In this document: piece by piece, positions 11,420 to 22,729 of the stretch | Layout: each line of letters opens with the position of its first letter | Position numbering within the stretch: position 1 is the first letter of the stretch | From: Hyalella azteca | Taxonomy: Eukaryota > Arthropoda > Malacostraca > Amphipoda > Hyalellidae | NCBI RefSeq assembly: GCF_000764305.2 | Contig: NW_025934805.1 | Span: 31,738-95,737, forward strand | Direction of reading: 5' to 3' | DNA: 64,000 nucleotides | Notes under the pieces: model-generated | Database searches by the model: none | Told to the model about the DNA's origin: nothing | Seen by the model: only the letters and a program-made list of their open reading frames with translations | Translations under genes and position numbers: made by a program

Positions 11420-11538
11420 GTACTTACTTTATTATTCTGCCCTTTGTCTGTAAATTTAGGTTTTTAACTTCTGTTTGTGTTTTTTTTATTAACTCCAAAC
11501 TAATTTTCTGCATTTATCTGTGTTCTAGATTTATCGAA

Positions 11539-11564
11539 CTGACGATGGAGCTGGTCTCCGAAAC
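11539..11564 (+). ncRNA. Hammerhead-ribozyme-like core 3' of the Penelope ORF
   Basis: CTGACGA (11539-11545) matches the hammerhead box CUGANGA. It is followed by a stem-II hairpin GGAG-CTGGT-CTCC (11547-11559) and then GAAAC (11560-11564). Hammerhead motifs are known to occur in Penelope-like elements. I could not pair stems I and III convincingly. A possible stem I is GTTC...GAAC immediately upstream. Cleavage competence is therefore unproven. Confidence 0.55.
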
Positions 11565-11569
11565 GTTTT

Positions 11570-13050
11570 CAAATGAGATATGCTAAATTTTTGTGGTGTT
11601 TTCTTCGCTTTTAAATTTATATAGAAATATTTTTTGCTACCCTATCTATAATTGTACCCTGCGCACGCGACTAGAAAGTGGTGACGGTATTTGGTGGTGA
11701 TTTTAAACTTTCCACATCTTTAATTATTACTTCTGTGAATAATAAAAGAAATAAATGATATCTATATAATTTAGACTGTGCCAATGCAGTACGGCTTTGA
11801 AATGATTTTTGTAAGACGCTCTCTTAATTTGTAGGCTCGACTTTCTACTTGGGAGCAAATGATGAAGAAATGTGAAACCACTTGGATGGAAAAATACCTT
11901 ATCTGATAAGGAAAACAGCTTCTGTACGTAAACCGCTCTTTGGCAAGCGACTTGTAAGTAATTTATACACGAGATTTAAGGAGCATTAAATACTGTACAA
12001 ATGCAAGACAATGAATTACGAGTAGTAAGAGCTTGGGGCTTCGGCCAAAGGCAAGAGTTTCCGAAGCGTACACATTTTTTGACCAAGTTTTTTTTTCCAT
12101 TGAAACTTGTAGATGCAGGTTAGTTTCGGTGGTACAGTGGCTCCTGTACACCAAATTACCTAGATGAATCAGTCACTGGTTTTTCCCAATATATGTGCGA
12201 GGAAATGCCAACACTCAACCGTATTTATTGCTAGCAAGTTCCTTATCAAGCAGGCAACTCAACAAATATAGATAAGAGGTATCATAGCAGCTGGCAAAGA
12301 TGCAAGCCGCTCAAGAGGCCGTTGTAAAAGGCCTTAGAGACTGACATAATTAAAAGGCTCGATTAAATTTTGCGCCTTAGACTGAAAATTTTATTTCCAT
12401 TGTCGTCTTGAACAGTTTAGGGACTGAAGACATTCCTCTTACCGGCGCCTGAGAGTAGGGCAAGAGTTGGCAGAATAAGTACCATGCGCTTGTAGCTGTC
12501 TGATTCGGGGACAGGAATGTAGACCGAAAAGCGGACATTTAGGGAAGCTGGTGGACTATGCTCCCCGAGTCCTAGGCGTTACTTAATGCAGAGCCGCCCT
12601 CGGCTCTAAATTTTATTAGGGGGGGAAGCTGCAAAAGAGGATCCGCAAACAACTCTGGGCAGATGATGTTTATTTTTCTCCTTATATTACTAGACATTAT
12701 GTAACATATTATATATATTTTATATCAATCGAAAATTTATGTACATAGCTTACATGTCGTGTTAATAGTATAAATTCGATGTGCAGGTAAATAAAATTAA
12801 AAGTATTCCAGTATTGAAAGTTTTCATCTCAGATTTCTTGAGTTACGTTGCAAATGCTACTAGTAATTTTATTGGCGAAATATGCATCGAAACATTGCTT
12901 TAGTTAGTCTTCAGGTCATTATCAGTCCATCAAAAGTCTTAGGGTCACAATGATTCATAATGTTGACAAAAATCCACCAGTTCTAGTATAGCACTCCCAG
13001 ATGATTGCGATAATCATGCTGCATTTAAAAACACCTACTTAAGTATGAAG
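11570..13050. other. No gene recognised
   Basis: Mostly AT-rich DNA with no domain-bearing ORF, no tRNA-like structure and no long repeat that I could see. Confidence 0.4.
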
Positions 13051-13109
13051 TATCTATATTAAAAAATGCAAGTTATCCCTGCTCAGAACACTAAGTGTTT
13101 GAACGCAAT

Positions 13110-13260
13110 ATCTTTTTTAACGCATTTTCCCATTTATGGAAAAAAGGCGCTATTGTGCTCGTCATGTCCGTTCGTCCGTCCGTCCGTGACTTCACGTTTT
13201 CGTCGACGAGAAAATGCGCTCTCTGTCACTCACTGCAGTGAGTCTAGAGTTATATTTTTT
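13110..13260 (+). repeat. Dispersed repeat with GTCC tetranucleotide core, forward copy
   Basis: Order: 'gcgctattgtgc', a (TCCG/TCCGT) run, 'gacttcacgttttcgtcgacgagaaaatgcgc', then 'tcactcactgcagtgag'. The same order appears inverted at 19003-19180. Internal palindromes CGTCGACG and CACTGCAGTG are present. It is probably part of a non-autonomous element. No protein was seen. Confidence 0.7.
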
Positions 13261-13389
13261 TGCCTGCAATGGGAAAGCTGACGCGCAATATTGTCATAAA
13301 TAGAAAGGTAAATGTAAAATATAGACGAAATCCTGGTAGAGTAACGCATCAGAGGAGTGCTAATTTTCACAATAAACTTTACTGCGCAA

Positions 13390-13550
13390 GTGAAGAGCGT
13401 GATGAACGGTGAGTGAAGAGCGTGATGAGCGGTGAGTGAAGAGCGTGATGAGCGGTGAGTGAAGAGCGTGATGAACGGCAAGTGAAGAGCGTGGTGAACG
13501 GTGAGTGAAGAGCGTGATGAACGGCGAGTGAAGAGCGTGGTGAACGGAAT
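13390..13550. repeat. 23-bp minisatellite, about 7 copies
   Basis: The unit starts GTGAAGAGCGTGATGAACGG and repeats head to tail with small changes (gat/ggt, aac/agc). Overlapping minus-strand ORFs made of repeated 'HSPFITLFT' are a product of this array and are not genes. Confidence 0.9.
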
Positions 13551-13769
13551 GTGAATCGCTATTTGGACAAAGGCTCTTTAATTTTCTGATCGAAGCATTT
13601 ATAGGCAACTGAATGTATTGATCCTTGGTTAAAGAGTTTAAGGAGTTTTCGAGAATTTAAAAGTTTCATTTTTAAGTAATTTAATATATTTCCTAATTTT
13701 TCTTTTCCTTTTTTAACACTTTTTTTAATACAAAAAATTTCAATTGCACGAATTTATGGTATCAATTGG

Positions 13770-13990
13770 TATCAATTACGGCGCTCAGTTCTATATGGGA
13801 GCTCCGCCGAGATTTTGATGAGCAATAATAGTCCAGGAAAAATAGGGTTTGACCCGGAACAAATTGCAAAAGAAATGATTTTTTCACCAATGCTCCAGAA
13901 GGGTAATAGAAACAACATACTAAAAATCCTCTAAAATGCAAGTAGTGGAAGGGTGTCAAATTTAAGATTTAAAAAAAAATGGCCGGCGAA
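13770..13990 (+). repeat. Dispersed repeat, inverted partner at 18640-18810
   Basis: Shared segments include 'gggtttgacccggaacaaattgcaaaag' and 'atcctctaaaat', which recur in reverse complement near 18660-18790. Together with the 13110/19003 pair, this shows one element family present in opposite orientations about 5 kb apart. Confidence 0.55.
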
Positions 13991-14277
13991 TGGCAATATA
14001 AGCCCAATAACACATTTTAAAAATATGACCGACAGTTATTTTTGTGACTGTATGTATGTTTTCATGTAGGTGGTATTCTCTAATAATAACTAAAATTCAT
14101 CCAAGGTGGTAGCAATCTAGTATTTGCAAAAACAGCCACCCATAAAGTGAAAAATTGTGATTATTGTGTGTGATGCAGGGTGAGTGTGTGTGTCTATATC
14201 ATAAATGGTGTGTTAATTGTATTAAGAGGGCAGCATTGTCTAGACCCTCTGGTGTAAGTTTTTAGAACATGACCAGC

Positions 14278-14528
14278 AAGTGATGGTGGCCGAGTGGTTA
14301 CAGTTCAGAGTCTTCTGGATTGGCGCAGAGAGGCGCGGGTTCGATCCCAGCTCTATGCTCCAGTTTCTGGTCAGAATCGGCAAGGAGGCCGGGCGGTTAA
14401 GCACAACAGAATTGTAGCAGTGAGTTGCGAGTTCGAGACCGCAAAATGCTGTGAATGTTCTGCGATGATAAGAATCGGCGACAGGCCTACGGCCTAATAA
14501 ACGCTGAAACCGCTATTATTATTATTAA
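14278..14528 (+). mobile_element. Dimeric tRNA-derived SINE, best-preserved copy
   Basis: The first half has an A box in TGGCCGAGTGGTTAC (near 14288) and a B box in GGGTTCGATCCC (near 14338). The second half repeats the pattern with 'gccgggcggttaa' (near 14389) and 'gagttcgagacc' (near 14430). The two halves resemble tRNAs of the Leu/Ser type (GCCGAGTGG). After the second half comes 'cggcgacaggcctacggcctaataaacgctgaaaccgc' and a (TTA)n tail. Such elements are transcribed by RNA polymerase III and mobilised by a partner LINE. The partner is not identified here. Confidence 0.85.
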
Positions 14529-15555
14529 GAGAGCAGCCCTCTGATCAGAGTTCAAGACAGGACACACCATATAGAGGTATTTTGTGATTATTACATGCTT
14601 ATAGTCACTGATACAGAATGTCTAGCTTGTACATAAGCTTGGTAGAGGGTGATCACATCATGTCTTACTGGTAGCACCAAGATGGATGTTGCCAACTGTG
14701 CCCTTTGCAGCAGGCCTGTCCTAGAAGGTGAAGAATATGCAACACTAACACCCAAGGGTTGTGAAGGTATCCAGAAAGCCAGTGAAAGAAGAAAAGTTGT
14801 AACAACAGTAGTGCCTGGACAAAAAGTTACACACACAACATCGCAAGGACCATTGTAGGTCATTCAGTATTGAAGCCCAGAACAGAAAAAGAGCAAAGAG
14901 TCTTCTGAAGACGGAGCACGCTAACTGAGATCTACTGGAACCGGCTTTGATTACAAAAGTAACTGTATTATATTGTGGGACAGGGTACAGATATGGTGGT
15001 AAGAAGAATGACTTAGTGCTGACACTTGTCATGAAATACAGTGTTCAAAACTCAATCCTGGGGGTCTGAGAGCGAAGATGAGTGGGGTCTGAAGGTGAAA
15101 TCCAGGGTACAGTTTGTGGCTGGAGAGATTGCACTAGTCTTTCTGCACAAGATTGCTACCGGAGTGTCTGGACAAACTTCGATTCAAGAACTTTCACAGA
15201 AAAGTTGTTGTTAGCAAAGCATTTGTAGACCCCCAGGTGCTTCCACCTACATCGGCAGCTGCCCAGTTTCATAGTCTGAGGACATTTGTCAATTGCAAGA
15301 GTGGCTGGGCAACAGAATGAAACCTGAAGAGTGGCGATATGAAATAAGAAATGGACAATGCATGCCTGATCCCACAGATCGAGAAGTTGCCCCACCTGAG
15401 CTACTACCTACTAGAAATGATGAGATGCAATTGTTCAACAGATTGTTCAACAAGGAGGTGTGCTTGTCGGAAACAGGATATAGAATGTTCACCAGCATGT
15501 GGCCAGGGCCATGGTGTGTGCAGTAACACAAGTCAAATACTTGACAGTGATTCTA

Positions 15556-16085
15556 ACTCTTAGAATAGAATAGAATAGAATAGAAGTGTAAGCACTGAAG
15601 AAATAGGCCCATGGCCTGTTGCCGATTCTTGAATTTTTCGTTACTTGATTCACAATTAAGGGATCCAGCCTTTGGAACCCGATCTTTCGATAACAGACGA
15701 TTGATTGAGATAGCCTGGTCCGTAATTTGCTCGGCATTTTAACACTGAACATATGCTGCTGCATAGCTTCGTCTAGGCTGTTCTTGAAGGCATTCATACT
15801 CGGAGTGTCAACGATGCTATCAGGGAGGCTGTTCCACATGTCGGAGACTCGAAGCGAGAAGAAATGTTGTCCCATGGATGTGTTACAACGCAGTTTTTTT
15901 AGTTTATAGCCGTGGCTCCTGGTGTTGGTTCTTGTCTCAAATTCTAGTAATCCGTCTGTGACCTTGTATAAGCCATGAGTATACTTGTAAGCTTCAATGA
16001 GTTCCCCACGCAGACGTCGATAACTGAGGCTTGGAAGCTTCATAATCTTTAATCTTTCCTCATAGGACTTGAGTCTCTCTTCCGA
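15556..16085 (-). mobile_element. 5'-truncated LINE 3' end (CR1-like) with TTCTA tail
   Basis: On the minus strand the frame from 16043 reads 'MKLPSLSYRRLRGELIE', then 'YKYTHGLYKV', 'FFSLRVSDMWNSLPDSIV' and 'NAFKNSLDEAM'. This is the usual C-terminal end of CR1/L2-type ORF2 proteins. The copy ends at 15560-15585 in repeated TTCTA units (AGAAT on the plus strand), a microsatellite-like 3' terminus. It is truncated at about 16085. The same family is seen at 19487-19795 (+) and 41398-44150 (-). Confidence 0.85.
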
Positions 16086-16242
16086 TGAGTGACCTCAAGA
16101 CAGTAATGGTGGTGGTATAAGGGCGAATATGATACATAGGAGTGTTCAGCAGCATGTAGCCAATGCTGATACTCCTGATGGGTGACACCATTCTATTCTG
16201 ATATGTTGTATAGAATAATCACTGTTGAGTAGCATGGGGCAG

Positions 16243-17440
16243 CGGCCTTTCAGTCAACACCAATGAGCCAAAAGTTGATGAATTTTTATGGTGTTGGCTG
16301 AAATCACGATTAAGTACGAATTATCTGCACATAATATCTGGATTATGGAAGAAGCTGGAACGAAGTTTTTTCTGATCAACTAAATATATTTTTTTTAGTC
16401 AAGGATACATTTTTTTCATGTCGAGAATGAATTTTTTATCGCAAGGATATATTTTTCCAGTCAAGGATATATAGGTACATTTTTAAGTCAATGAAATATT
16501 TTTCTTCACGTCAGTGATAGATTTTTTAAGCCAAGAGTATATTTTTTCAAGTTAAGGATATGATTTTTTAAGTTGTTAATAAATGAATGAATGCCATATT
16601 TTTCATTACATTTTTCTTATTTTTAACTGTAAAGTGTTGTCTTGTCCTTTTTAAACGAAAAATATGCAATTGTAGTATAGGGACCAAGGGTAGGCGCCTT
16701 GCCCCAAGCCCATGGGCCCATTGCCCCAGGGGTGGGACAATGGGGCCCATTTTGACACTTTTTATAAAATAGTGTTTCATTTTCCCTTTTTTAAACTAAA
16801 TTTTTGATGAAGTTTTAATTGATACGAGGTAGTTCTTTGTTATGTTTAAAGGTACAACTAATGAGGAAAGTATGATGTGAATAAGACGCCTATAGAATTA
16901 TTCAATTTTAAATGAAACACTATTTTATAAAAAGTGTCAAAATGGGCCCATTGCCCCACCCCTGGGGCAATGGGCCCATGGGCTTGGGCAAGGCGCCTAC
17001 CCTTGGTCCCTATACCACAGTTGCATAGTTTTCGTTTAAAAATGATAAGGCAACACTTTACAGGTAAAAATAAGAAAAATGTAATGAAAAATATGACATC
17101 CATTCATTTATTAACAACTTAAAAAATCATATCCTTAACTTGAAAAAATAAACTCTTGGCTTAAAAAATCTATCACTGACGTGAAGAAAAATATTTCATT
17201 GACTTAATAATGTATATATCCTTGACTGGAAAAATATGTCCTTGCGATAAAAAATTCATGCTCGACATGAAAAAATGTATCCTTGACTAGAAAAAATATA
17301 TTTAGTTGATCAGAAAAAACTTCGTTCCAGCTTCGTCCATAATCCAGATATTATGTGCAGATAAATCGTACTTAATCGTGATTTCAGCCAACACCATAAA
17401 AACTCATCAACTTTTGACTCATTGGTGTTGACTGAAATCA
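16243..17440. repeat. Imperfect inverted repeat, arms about 540 bp
   Basis: The left arm (about 16243-16783) is the reverse complement of the right arm (about 16908-17440), with a loop of about 124 nt. Landmarks are 'cttcgttccagcttcgtccataatccagatattatgtgc' on the right and its complement at 16334-16375, and the pentamer-rich middle. Copy 2 of the element lacks the left arm, so the foldback arose in this copy or its sublineage. Confidence 0.85.
16942..16979. repeat. 17-bp GC-rich hairpin
   Basis: ATGGGCCCATTGCCCCA and its exact complement flank a CCCC loop. This is a strong perfect hairpin inside the TIR element. Copy 2 carries a mutated form near 38006-38040. Confidence 0.85.
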
Positions 17441-18639
17441 ACTTTTGGCAAGGCAAGAGTAAAAAATTCGATAAGGGGCCAAATACGCATACCTAGAAAC
17501 TAGAACCTGTTGCCTAGAGGCAGCAAATCAAAAAATCATGCAATATGAAGTGTAATTTGTAATTCAGAAAGCTAGTCATAGTTTTGAAAAGGTCATTGAG
17601 ACAAATCTAATGATGCATAACACAGGACTTCACCATGGACGCTTTGCCCCCGTGACACGCGTGGGCCTGTTGCCCCACTAGGTATCATTTCAATTTATAT
17701 CGTGTCAACATTTTATTTTTATAAGCTAATAGTCTAAACTTGAACTCAAAATTATCCCTATAAATATTACTTTCAAAATATAATTCACAGTAATTTCTAA
17801 AGCTTCATCTACAGTAATCGAAAACAGTTTATTTAGCAGCAAAAAAAAATTATCTGGGCTGAAAAAGTTATTCACAAATAACTTAATAACGCAAACACTT
17901 AGCAAAACGTAATTCCGTACACTTCATCCCAGTGAAACTATCGACCGGCGGTAGAGAACACGGACCAATATCTGCCATACTTAGCGAGAAACCCGCTATG
18001 GGCCCGTGACCCGCAGTGGGCTCGCTGCCCCATGTTACCCTACTATGGACAGTTAAACTTTACGTTAATAAAACCTACTAGTTCTATAGCTTAAGCATCA
18101 TAACTGATCTTTTTGTTAGTATAACTACTTAATTATCACAGTATATTAAATTCTCACTTTTATTATAGGTCCAAAATAAATGAAAAAAGTTGCGCAAGCT
18201 GAAATAAAAAAGGGTTTTTCTATCCCATTCATCATTCATATGTCTGATATTTTCTCTATTTGTCTACACAGCTGACGTTCTCTTATTTCATCTTAGAAAT
18301 AGTTTTCCAAAGCTGACCATCATAATTAATGATTTTCTGAGCATAATGACTTTTTCCCTACTTATTTTACATCAGACAAATATATTTATGCCAAATTTTA
18401 TCAGTAGAAGAAGATAAAAAGAAACGCTGAGAATTCATCTGACTTTAAAAATCATAAAATTATTGATAAAATGGTATTTTGATTACAAAATATTGCAATA
18501 TTTCTTAGTTTATATAATTTAGCTCATAATATAGATATAAATTGATTTATTAGCCTAAAAAAATTGATTTTTGGCAGCAAAACTGTTCCAGTCTACTAAT
18601 TCAAACCGCCGCATATCAACATATAGATTACTTTGGCGG

Positions 18640-18810
18640 CCATTGTGAAAATCACTAACTTGAAGCCTTTCCACCAATTATATTTTAGAGGATTTTTTTA
18701 TATGTCTTTTCTAAGGCCTTTCTGCATGTTATGGTGATGGAGAAAATTCTTTTGCAATTTGTTCTAGGTTGACCCCTTTTTTTCACTAGGTTTCCTGGAC
18801 TATAAGCAAA
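18640..18810 (-). repeat. Inverted partner of the 13770-13990 repeat
   Basis: Reverse-complement matches include 'ttttgcaatttgttctaggttgaccc' and 'attttagaggatt'. It lies next to a degraded Penelope 3' end and the 19003-19180 repeat. Confidence 0.5.
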
Positions 18811-18860
18811 ACAATTAAATTCACATATCATAAAATTCACCAGTTAACAAAATTTTTGTA

Positions 18861-18886
18861 CTGATGCTGAAGCTGGCAACCGAAAC
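18861..18886 (+). ncRNA. Degraded hammerhead-like motif of a Penelope 3' end
   Basis: CTGATGC...GAAGCTGG...CCGAAACG aligns with the cores at 11539 and 37204, but the box is CTGATGC where CTGANGA is expected and stem II is poor. It probably marks an old Penelope 3' end and is very unlikely to be active. Confidence 0.35.
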
Positions 18887-19002
18887 GTTTTTGATGAAAT
18901 AATCCGTCCCCTCAGTTACAGGGATGAGGGCTGCCGTCTCGCACTTCTGACTAAAGCTCCCCCGACGCTAGGAAATGGTTCGAAATATTGCATAAAAAAT
19001 AT

Positions 19003-19180
19003 AACTCAGTACTCACTGCAGTGAGTGACAGAGAGCGCATTTTCTCGTCGACGAAAACGTGAAGTCACGGACGGATAGACAGACGGACTGACTGACGGAC
19101 GGACAGACAGACGGACGGACATGACGCGCACAATAGTTCATTTTTTTATAAATGAGAAAATGCGCTAAAAAGAAATGGCC
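19003..19180 (-). repeat. Dispersed repeat with GGAC/GTCC core, inverted copy
   Basis: This is the reverse complement of 13110-13260: 'cactcactgcagtgagtgacagagagcgcattttctcgtcgacgaaaacg' order, then an expanded (GGAC/AGAC) microsatellite, then 'gacgcgcacaatag'. The tetranucleotide run is longer than in the other copy. Confidence 0.75.
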
Positions 19181-19486
19181 TTTTGTGCCTACATCTCTCC
19201 TGATTAAAGATGAGTTCCCAGCTAAATAAATAGCGACCTCTCTTATCAATATGGACCTCATCGACAAGCTCTAGTGAAGGATTCTCATGCTCTGATCACA
19301 GCACCAAAAGCCCAGTAAGGCTGGTGCTTAAAATTCCAACAAGTTTCAGTAATGCGCATTGCGAATATTGGAATAGTTAGGCAGAAGTTCTTCTTTGTGT
19401 AATATTCGAGACGTCGTATTCTATTTTTGATCTCTCTCTCTTCATGAAGCATTCGTATGAAGCATTAAAGCGGGCCTGAAAGGCAA

Positions 19487-19795
19487 GTCCTACGAGGAAA
19501 GATTAAAGATTATGAAGCTTCCAAGCCTCAGTTATCGACGTCTGCGTGGGGAGCTCATTGAAGTATACAAGTATACTCATGGCTTATACAAGGTCCCAGA
19601 AGGATTACCAGGCAATAAGTCCAGCAGCTATCTCAATCAATCGTCAGCTATGGAAAGATCGGGTTCCAAAGGCCGGATCCCTTGTGAATCAAGTCACGAA
19701 ATATTCAAGAATCGGCAAGATGGGCCTATTTCTTCAGTGCCGACACTTCAATTCTATTCTATTTTATTTTATTCTATTCTATTCTATGACAACGA
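19487..19795 (+). mobile_element. LINE 3' fragment with ATTCT tail
   Basis: The plus strand encodes 'SYEERLKIMKLPSLSYRRLRG' and 'YKYTHGLYKV', as in the LINE at 15.6-16.1 kb. It then jumps to the extreme 3' region, an internal deletion, and ends in (TATTC)n units at 19752-19790. It is non-functional. Confidence 0.8.
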
Positions 19796-19799
19796 AAAA

Positions 19800-20960
19800 T
19801 TTCGTTCAATTCGTTGCAAGAACAAACCGGACAATTTTCTATAAATGCATGCTCTTGTCTCCAATCAAACTTGCATAACTGAACTTCGCCTGCACCACGC
19901 CTGGACATGACAGCTTCCAAGTTTCTCACGCGGTCTTGACGTGGTCAAGTTATTCACGAAGTTCAGAAGTTAGCTGCTAGCGAGTGGGAGTTCAAATTTT
20001 GCTTAGAAATTAGTTAATTTACCAAAGACCGATTAAGGCTCGTATGTTGAACAATGTAAGAAAAGAAATTGAGGTGAATACACAATAAAATTAAAATACA
20101 CAATAAAAATAAAATTGAAGTTATTCTATTGCACTAAGAAAACACGTCATTGTTACGAGCAGAGTCAAGACATCAATTACTTATCATATCGTATCAAGAC
20201 TGCACAGCACAAATGTACATCATTTCTTACTTTAACATCTCGCTTGAATTTTCAAAGTTTAACAAACCTAAGTTATGTGCACTTAGAACGAATAAATCTT
20301 CTACAGCAATTCCTGTTTAGGTATGAGGACGAGTTCTATATACTCTACGATATGCATGACAACTGTTGGAATTTTAAGGTTTATACAAGTATCTTGTATC
20401 TTATCGAACGCCAGGCTCACTAAATCTGCGATAAGAGATTTTACGACAGCAGATAATAAATTCTAAAGGATGCGTGCTTCCTGTTCAGCGTGAACAATAA
20501 ATCAATATGATTAAAAAAAAATACTAATCAACTTGCTTTCATTTTTGTCTTTTAATATTCTGCATATCCTACAATAATAGTAATTGTTGATAGTGATATT
20601 TATTGTTATCATGTTAGTACTTTCGACGTAATAATGTTAGAAATTATACGAAGATAAATTTCAAGGATCAAGGCTTTGCCGCAATATATAGTTTTATACG
20701 ACGTTTTTTTACAAAACCTATTTGAGAACAGCAATGCATACAAGTGTTTTTTTTTAAACTTGAAATTTTGCACCATCACCGTACTAGATGTGAAAGGAGA
20801 CCCTAACACTTCTTATCAAGACAGCGTGTAATTATAAACTCGATATTAAGCAAATATATAACACGTTTTGTTCATAGCGAGCAGTGCTAGTGGTAATAGT
20901 AAGCCGCGACCTGACGTGAAGAATTTATTGATTGATTATGTAGATCAAAAGAGTTACTTT
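19800..20960. other. No gene recognised
   Basis: A 102-codon plus-strand frame (20115-20423) has ordinary composition but no recognisable domain, start context or splice support. The rest is AT-rich. Confidence 0.35.
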
Positions 20961-20965
20961 TGCAA

Positions 20966-21125
20966 TTAAGGGGGGTTCCTTTTGCAATGTTTCCTTATGC
21001 ACAAGGGTTCCTTTTGCAATGTTTCCTTATGCACAGGGGTTCCTTTTGCAATGTTTCTTTATGCACAAGGGTTCCTTTTGCAATGTTTCTTTATGCACAG
21101 GGGTTCCTTTTGCAATGTTTCTGCA
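20966..21125. repeat. 32-bp minisatellite, about 5 copies
   Basis: Units of the form 'gggttccttttgcaatgttt' plus 12 more bases ending 'atgcaca' repeat head to tail. The plus-strand ORFs over it (repeated 'GFLLQCF') are artefacts. Confidence 0.9.
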
Positions 21126-21190
21126 TGATGCATTCATCACAGCTCGTATGAATCATTCATCACAGCTATCCACACATTCATCGGAGCATC
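21126..21190. repeat. Degenerate copy of the 'gcattcatcacagc' repeat
   Basis: Two to three decayed units of the 23-bp minisatellite found at 22590-22722 sit directly behind the 32-bp array. Confidence 0.65.
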
Positions 21191-21199
21191 ACATGAGTA

Positions 21200-22585
21200 G
21201 GCCGGTGGTGTAAGCTACGGCCAGCAGCATTATAATCTTTTTCGCTTCTTGATATTAAGAAGAGTTCAGTGGATGTTTGAGCCACGAAGAAGGGCTCTGT
21301 TCAGCATATTTAATGAGATAAAGGGAGATTACAGCGATGGGTTTTATATGGGAGATACGCCGAGATTTTGGTGATCAATAAGACTGTTTTTATTGTAACA
21401 TTTATACACCTCTACAACATTCTAAATTGTGAGGCTTGTAAAGTTGTAAAGTAGTGAGGCTTTGACCGCATTCACAAGTCTAAGTATTCTAAGTTTTGTG
21501 AGATAATGCGGTTTCGAAAGTGAGATTACCTCTATAAAGTCTACTTCTTGTCAGGTAGAAAATTAATTTTTATCTATAAATGTAAGTAGTTTATCATTAT
21601 ATCGTCATGAATTCACTTTACTATCAAGCCTTCGTTGAGCTTTTCCAAGGAAAAGCTACTTTCCACGCTAAATGAAATAAAGTATGTACCGTAGATTAAT
21701 ATTGCATTTAGGAGGTGTAAAGAAAATGAATTCAAAAGCGTTGACAGGTGACGTTGAAATTAATCAACGTCAGAAGGCAAGCAGCGTGAGTAGTGACGTA
21801 TCAACAGGAATGAGAGAGAAGTGGAATGAAAAATTAGAAATGACATTTAACTTCCATGTCCAATTGAGAACACACGTTTTATTGGATATCTTGACAATTG
21901 ATCTAGAGCCCCTAGATTGACAAAAGTTATGAATTTAGCTTAAGCTAGAAGGCAAATTTTCGGAGAAGTTTCACCAATCTTGAAACAGAAAATCAACTGT
22001 AGAGATGATTTTTTTCCATATTTATATATCCTGTCGCTGAAAATTTTAAAGATTAGGAAATTGAGCTATAATCCTAATCGTGGCATTCAAAGTTTTGCTG
22101 CATTCCGTGAAGTTTGATATAAATATAGAGTTTAAATTGGCATTGAGTTTCTTAGTAATTTAAAAGAAAATCTACTTACTATTTTCAGCTTTCTACTGGA
22201 ATTTATATCCCGGGGCGATTAAACGTTTAAATTTACGAGTACCAAACGATGAGGCCATTGATACGAATATAGTTATGAGTGCAGAACTTAGTCATACTCT
22301 ACGCGCATCAGGAACTAACAAAACCATCGTGTTAAAGCCTGGTGTTAAGCAGGTGATAATCCCTGCTAAGCAGGTGATAATACCTGGTATCAAGTTTATA
22401 CAGGAAGTGATACTTCATTTCAACTCCTCGCAGCAGATAACGCGGCGTTATCGCGTCAGAGCTCATGAGAGAATAATTTCACTTATGTGAAGGATTTGCA
22501 CCTCGCCATAAAAACATAAATTTGGGGTCGTTTTATCGCATTCATGACTCATCGGACTGCGGAAGCATTAAATATGAATATTCTG
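21200..22585. other. No gene recognised
   Basis: A short tandem 'aagcaggtgataat' pair lies near 22345-22385. The frame 22275-22490 over it shows no known domain. Otherwise this is AT-rich DNA. Confidence 0.35.
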
Positions 22586-22589
22586 CAGC

Positions 22590-22722
22590 GCGACGCAGCA
22601 TTCATCACAGCCTGCATGATGCATTCATCACAGCCTGCATGAAGCATTCATCACAGCCTGCATGAAGCATTCATCACAGCCTGCATGATGCATTCATCAC
22701 AGCCTGCATGATGCATTCATCA
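22590..22722. repeat. 23-bp minisatellite, about 5-6 copies
   Basis: The unit is 'gcattcatcacagcctgcat' plus 'gat' or 'gaa', in a clean head-to-tail array. Confidence 0.9.
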
Positions 22723-22729
22723 TAATAAA

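Larger units (their letters stand above)
16222..18055 (+). mobile_element. Non-autonomous TIR element, foldback copy 1
   Basis: The right end reads 'gccccatgttaccctac' (18032-18050), matching in inverse the left end of copy 2 at 37786. The left end is a weaker match, 'agtagcatggggcagcgg', near 16225. From about 16790 to 18050 it aligns along its length with copy 2 (37790-39675), including 'cccctggggcaatgggccc', repeated 'ccttgac...aaaaaatatat' motifs and 'cccgctatgggcccgtgaccc'. No transposase ORF was found. Confidence 0.7.

Noticed and set aside
14278..14528. Functional tRNA genes
   Set aside because: A and B boxes are present, but the acceptor stems do not pair, the units are fused, and there are three diverged copies, so this is a SINE.
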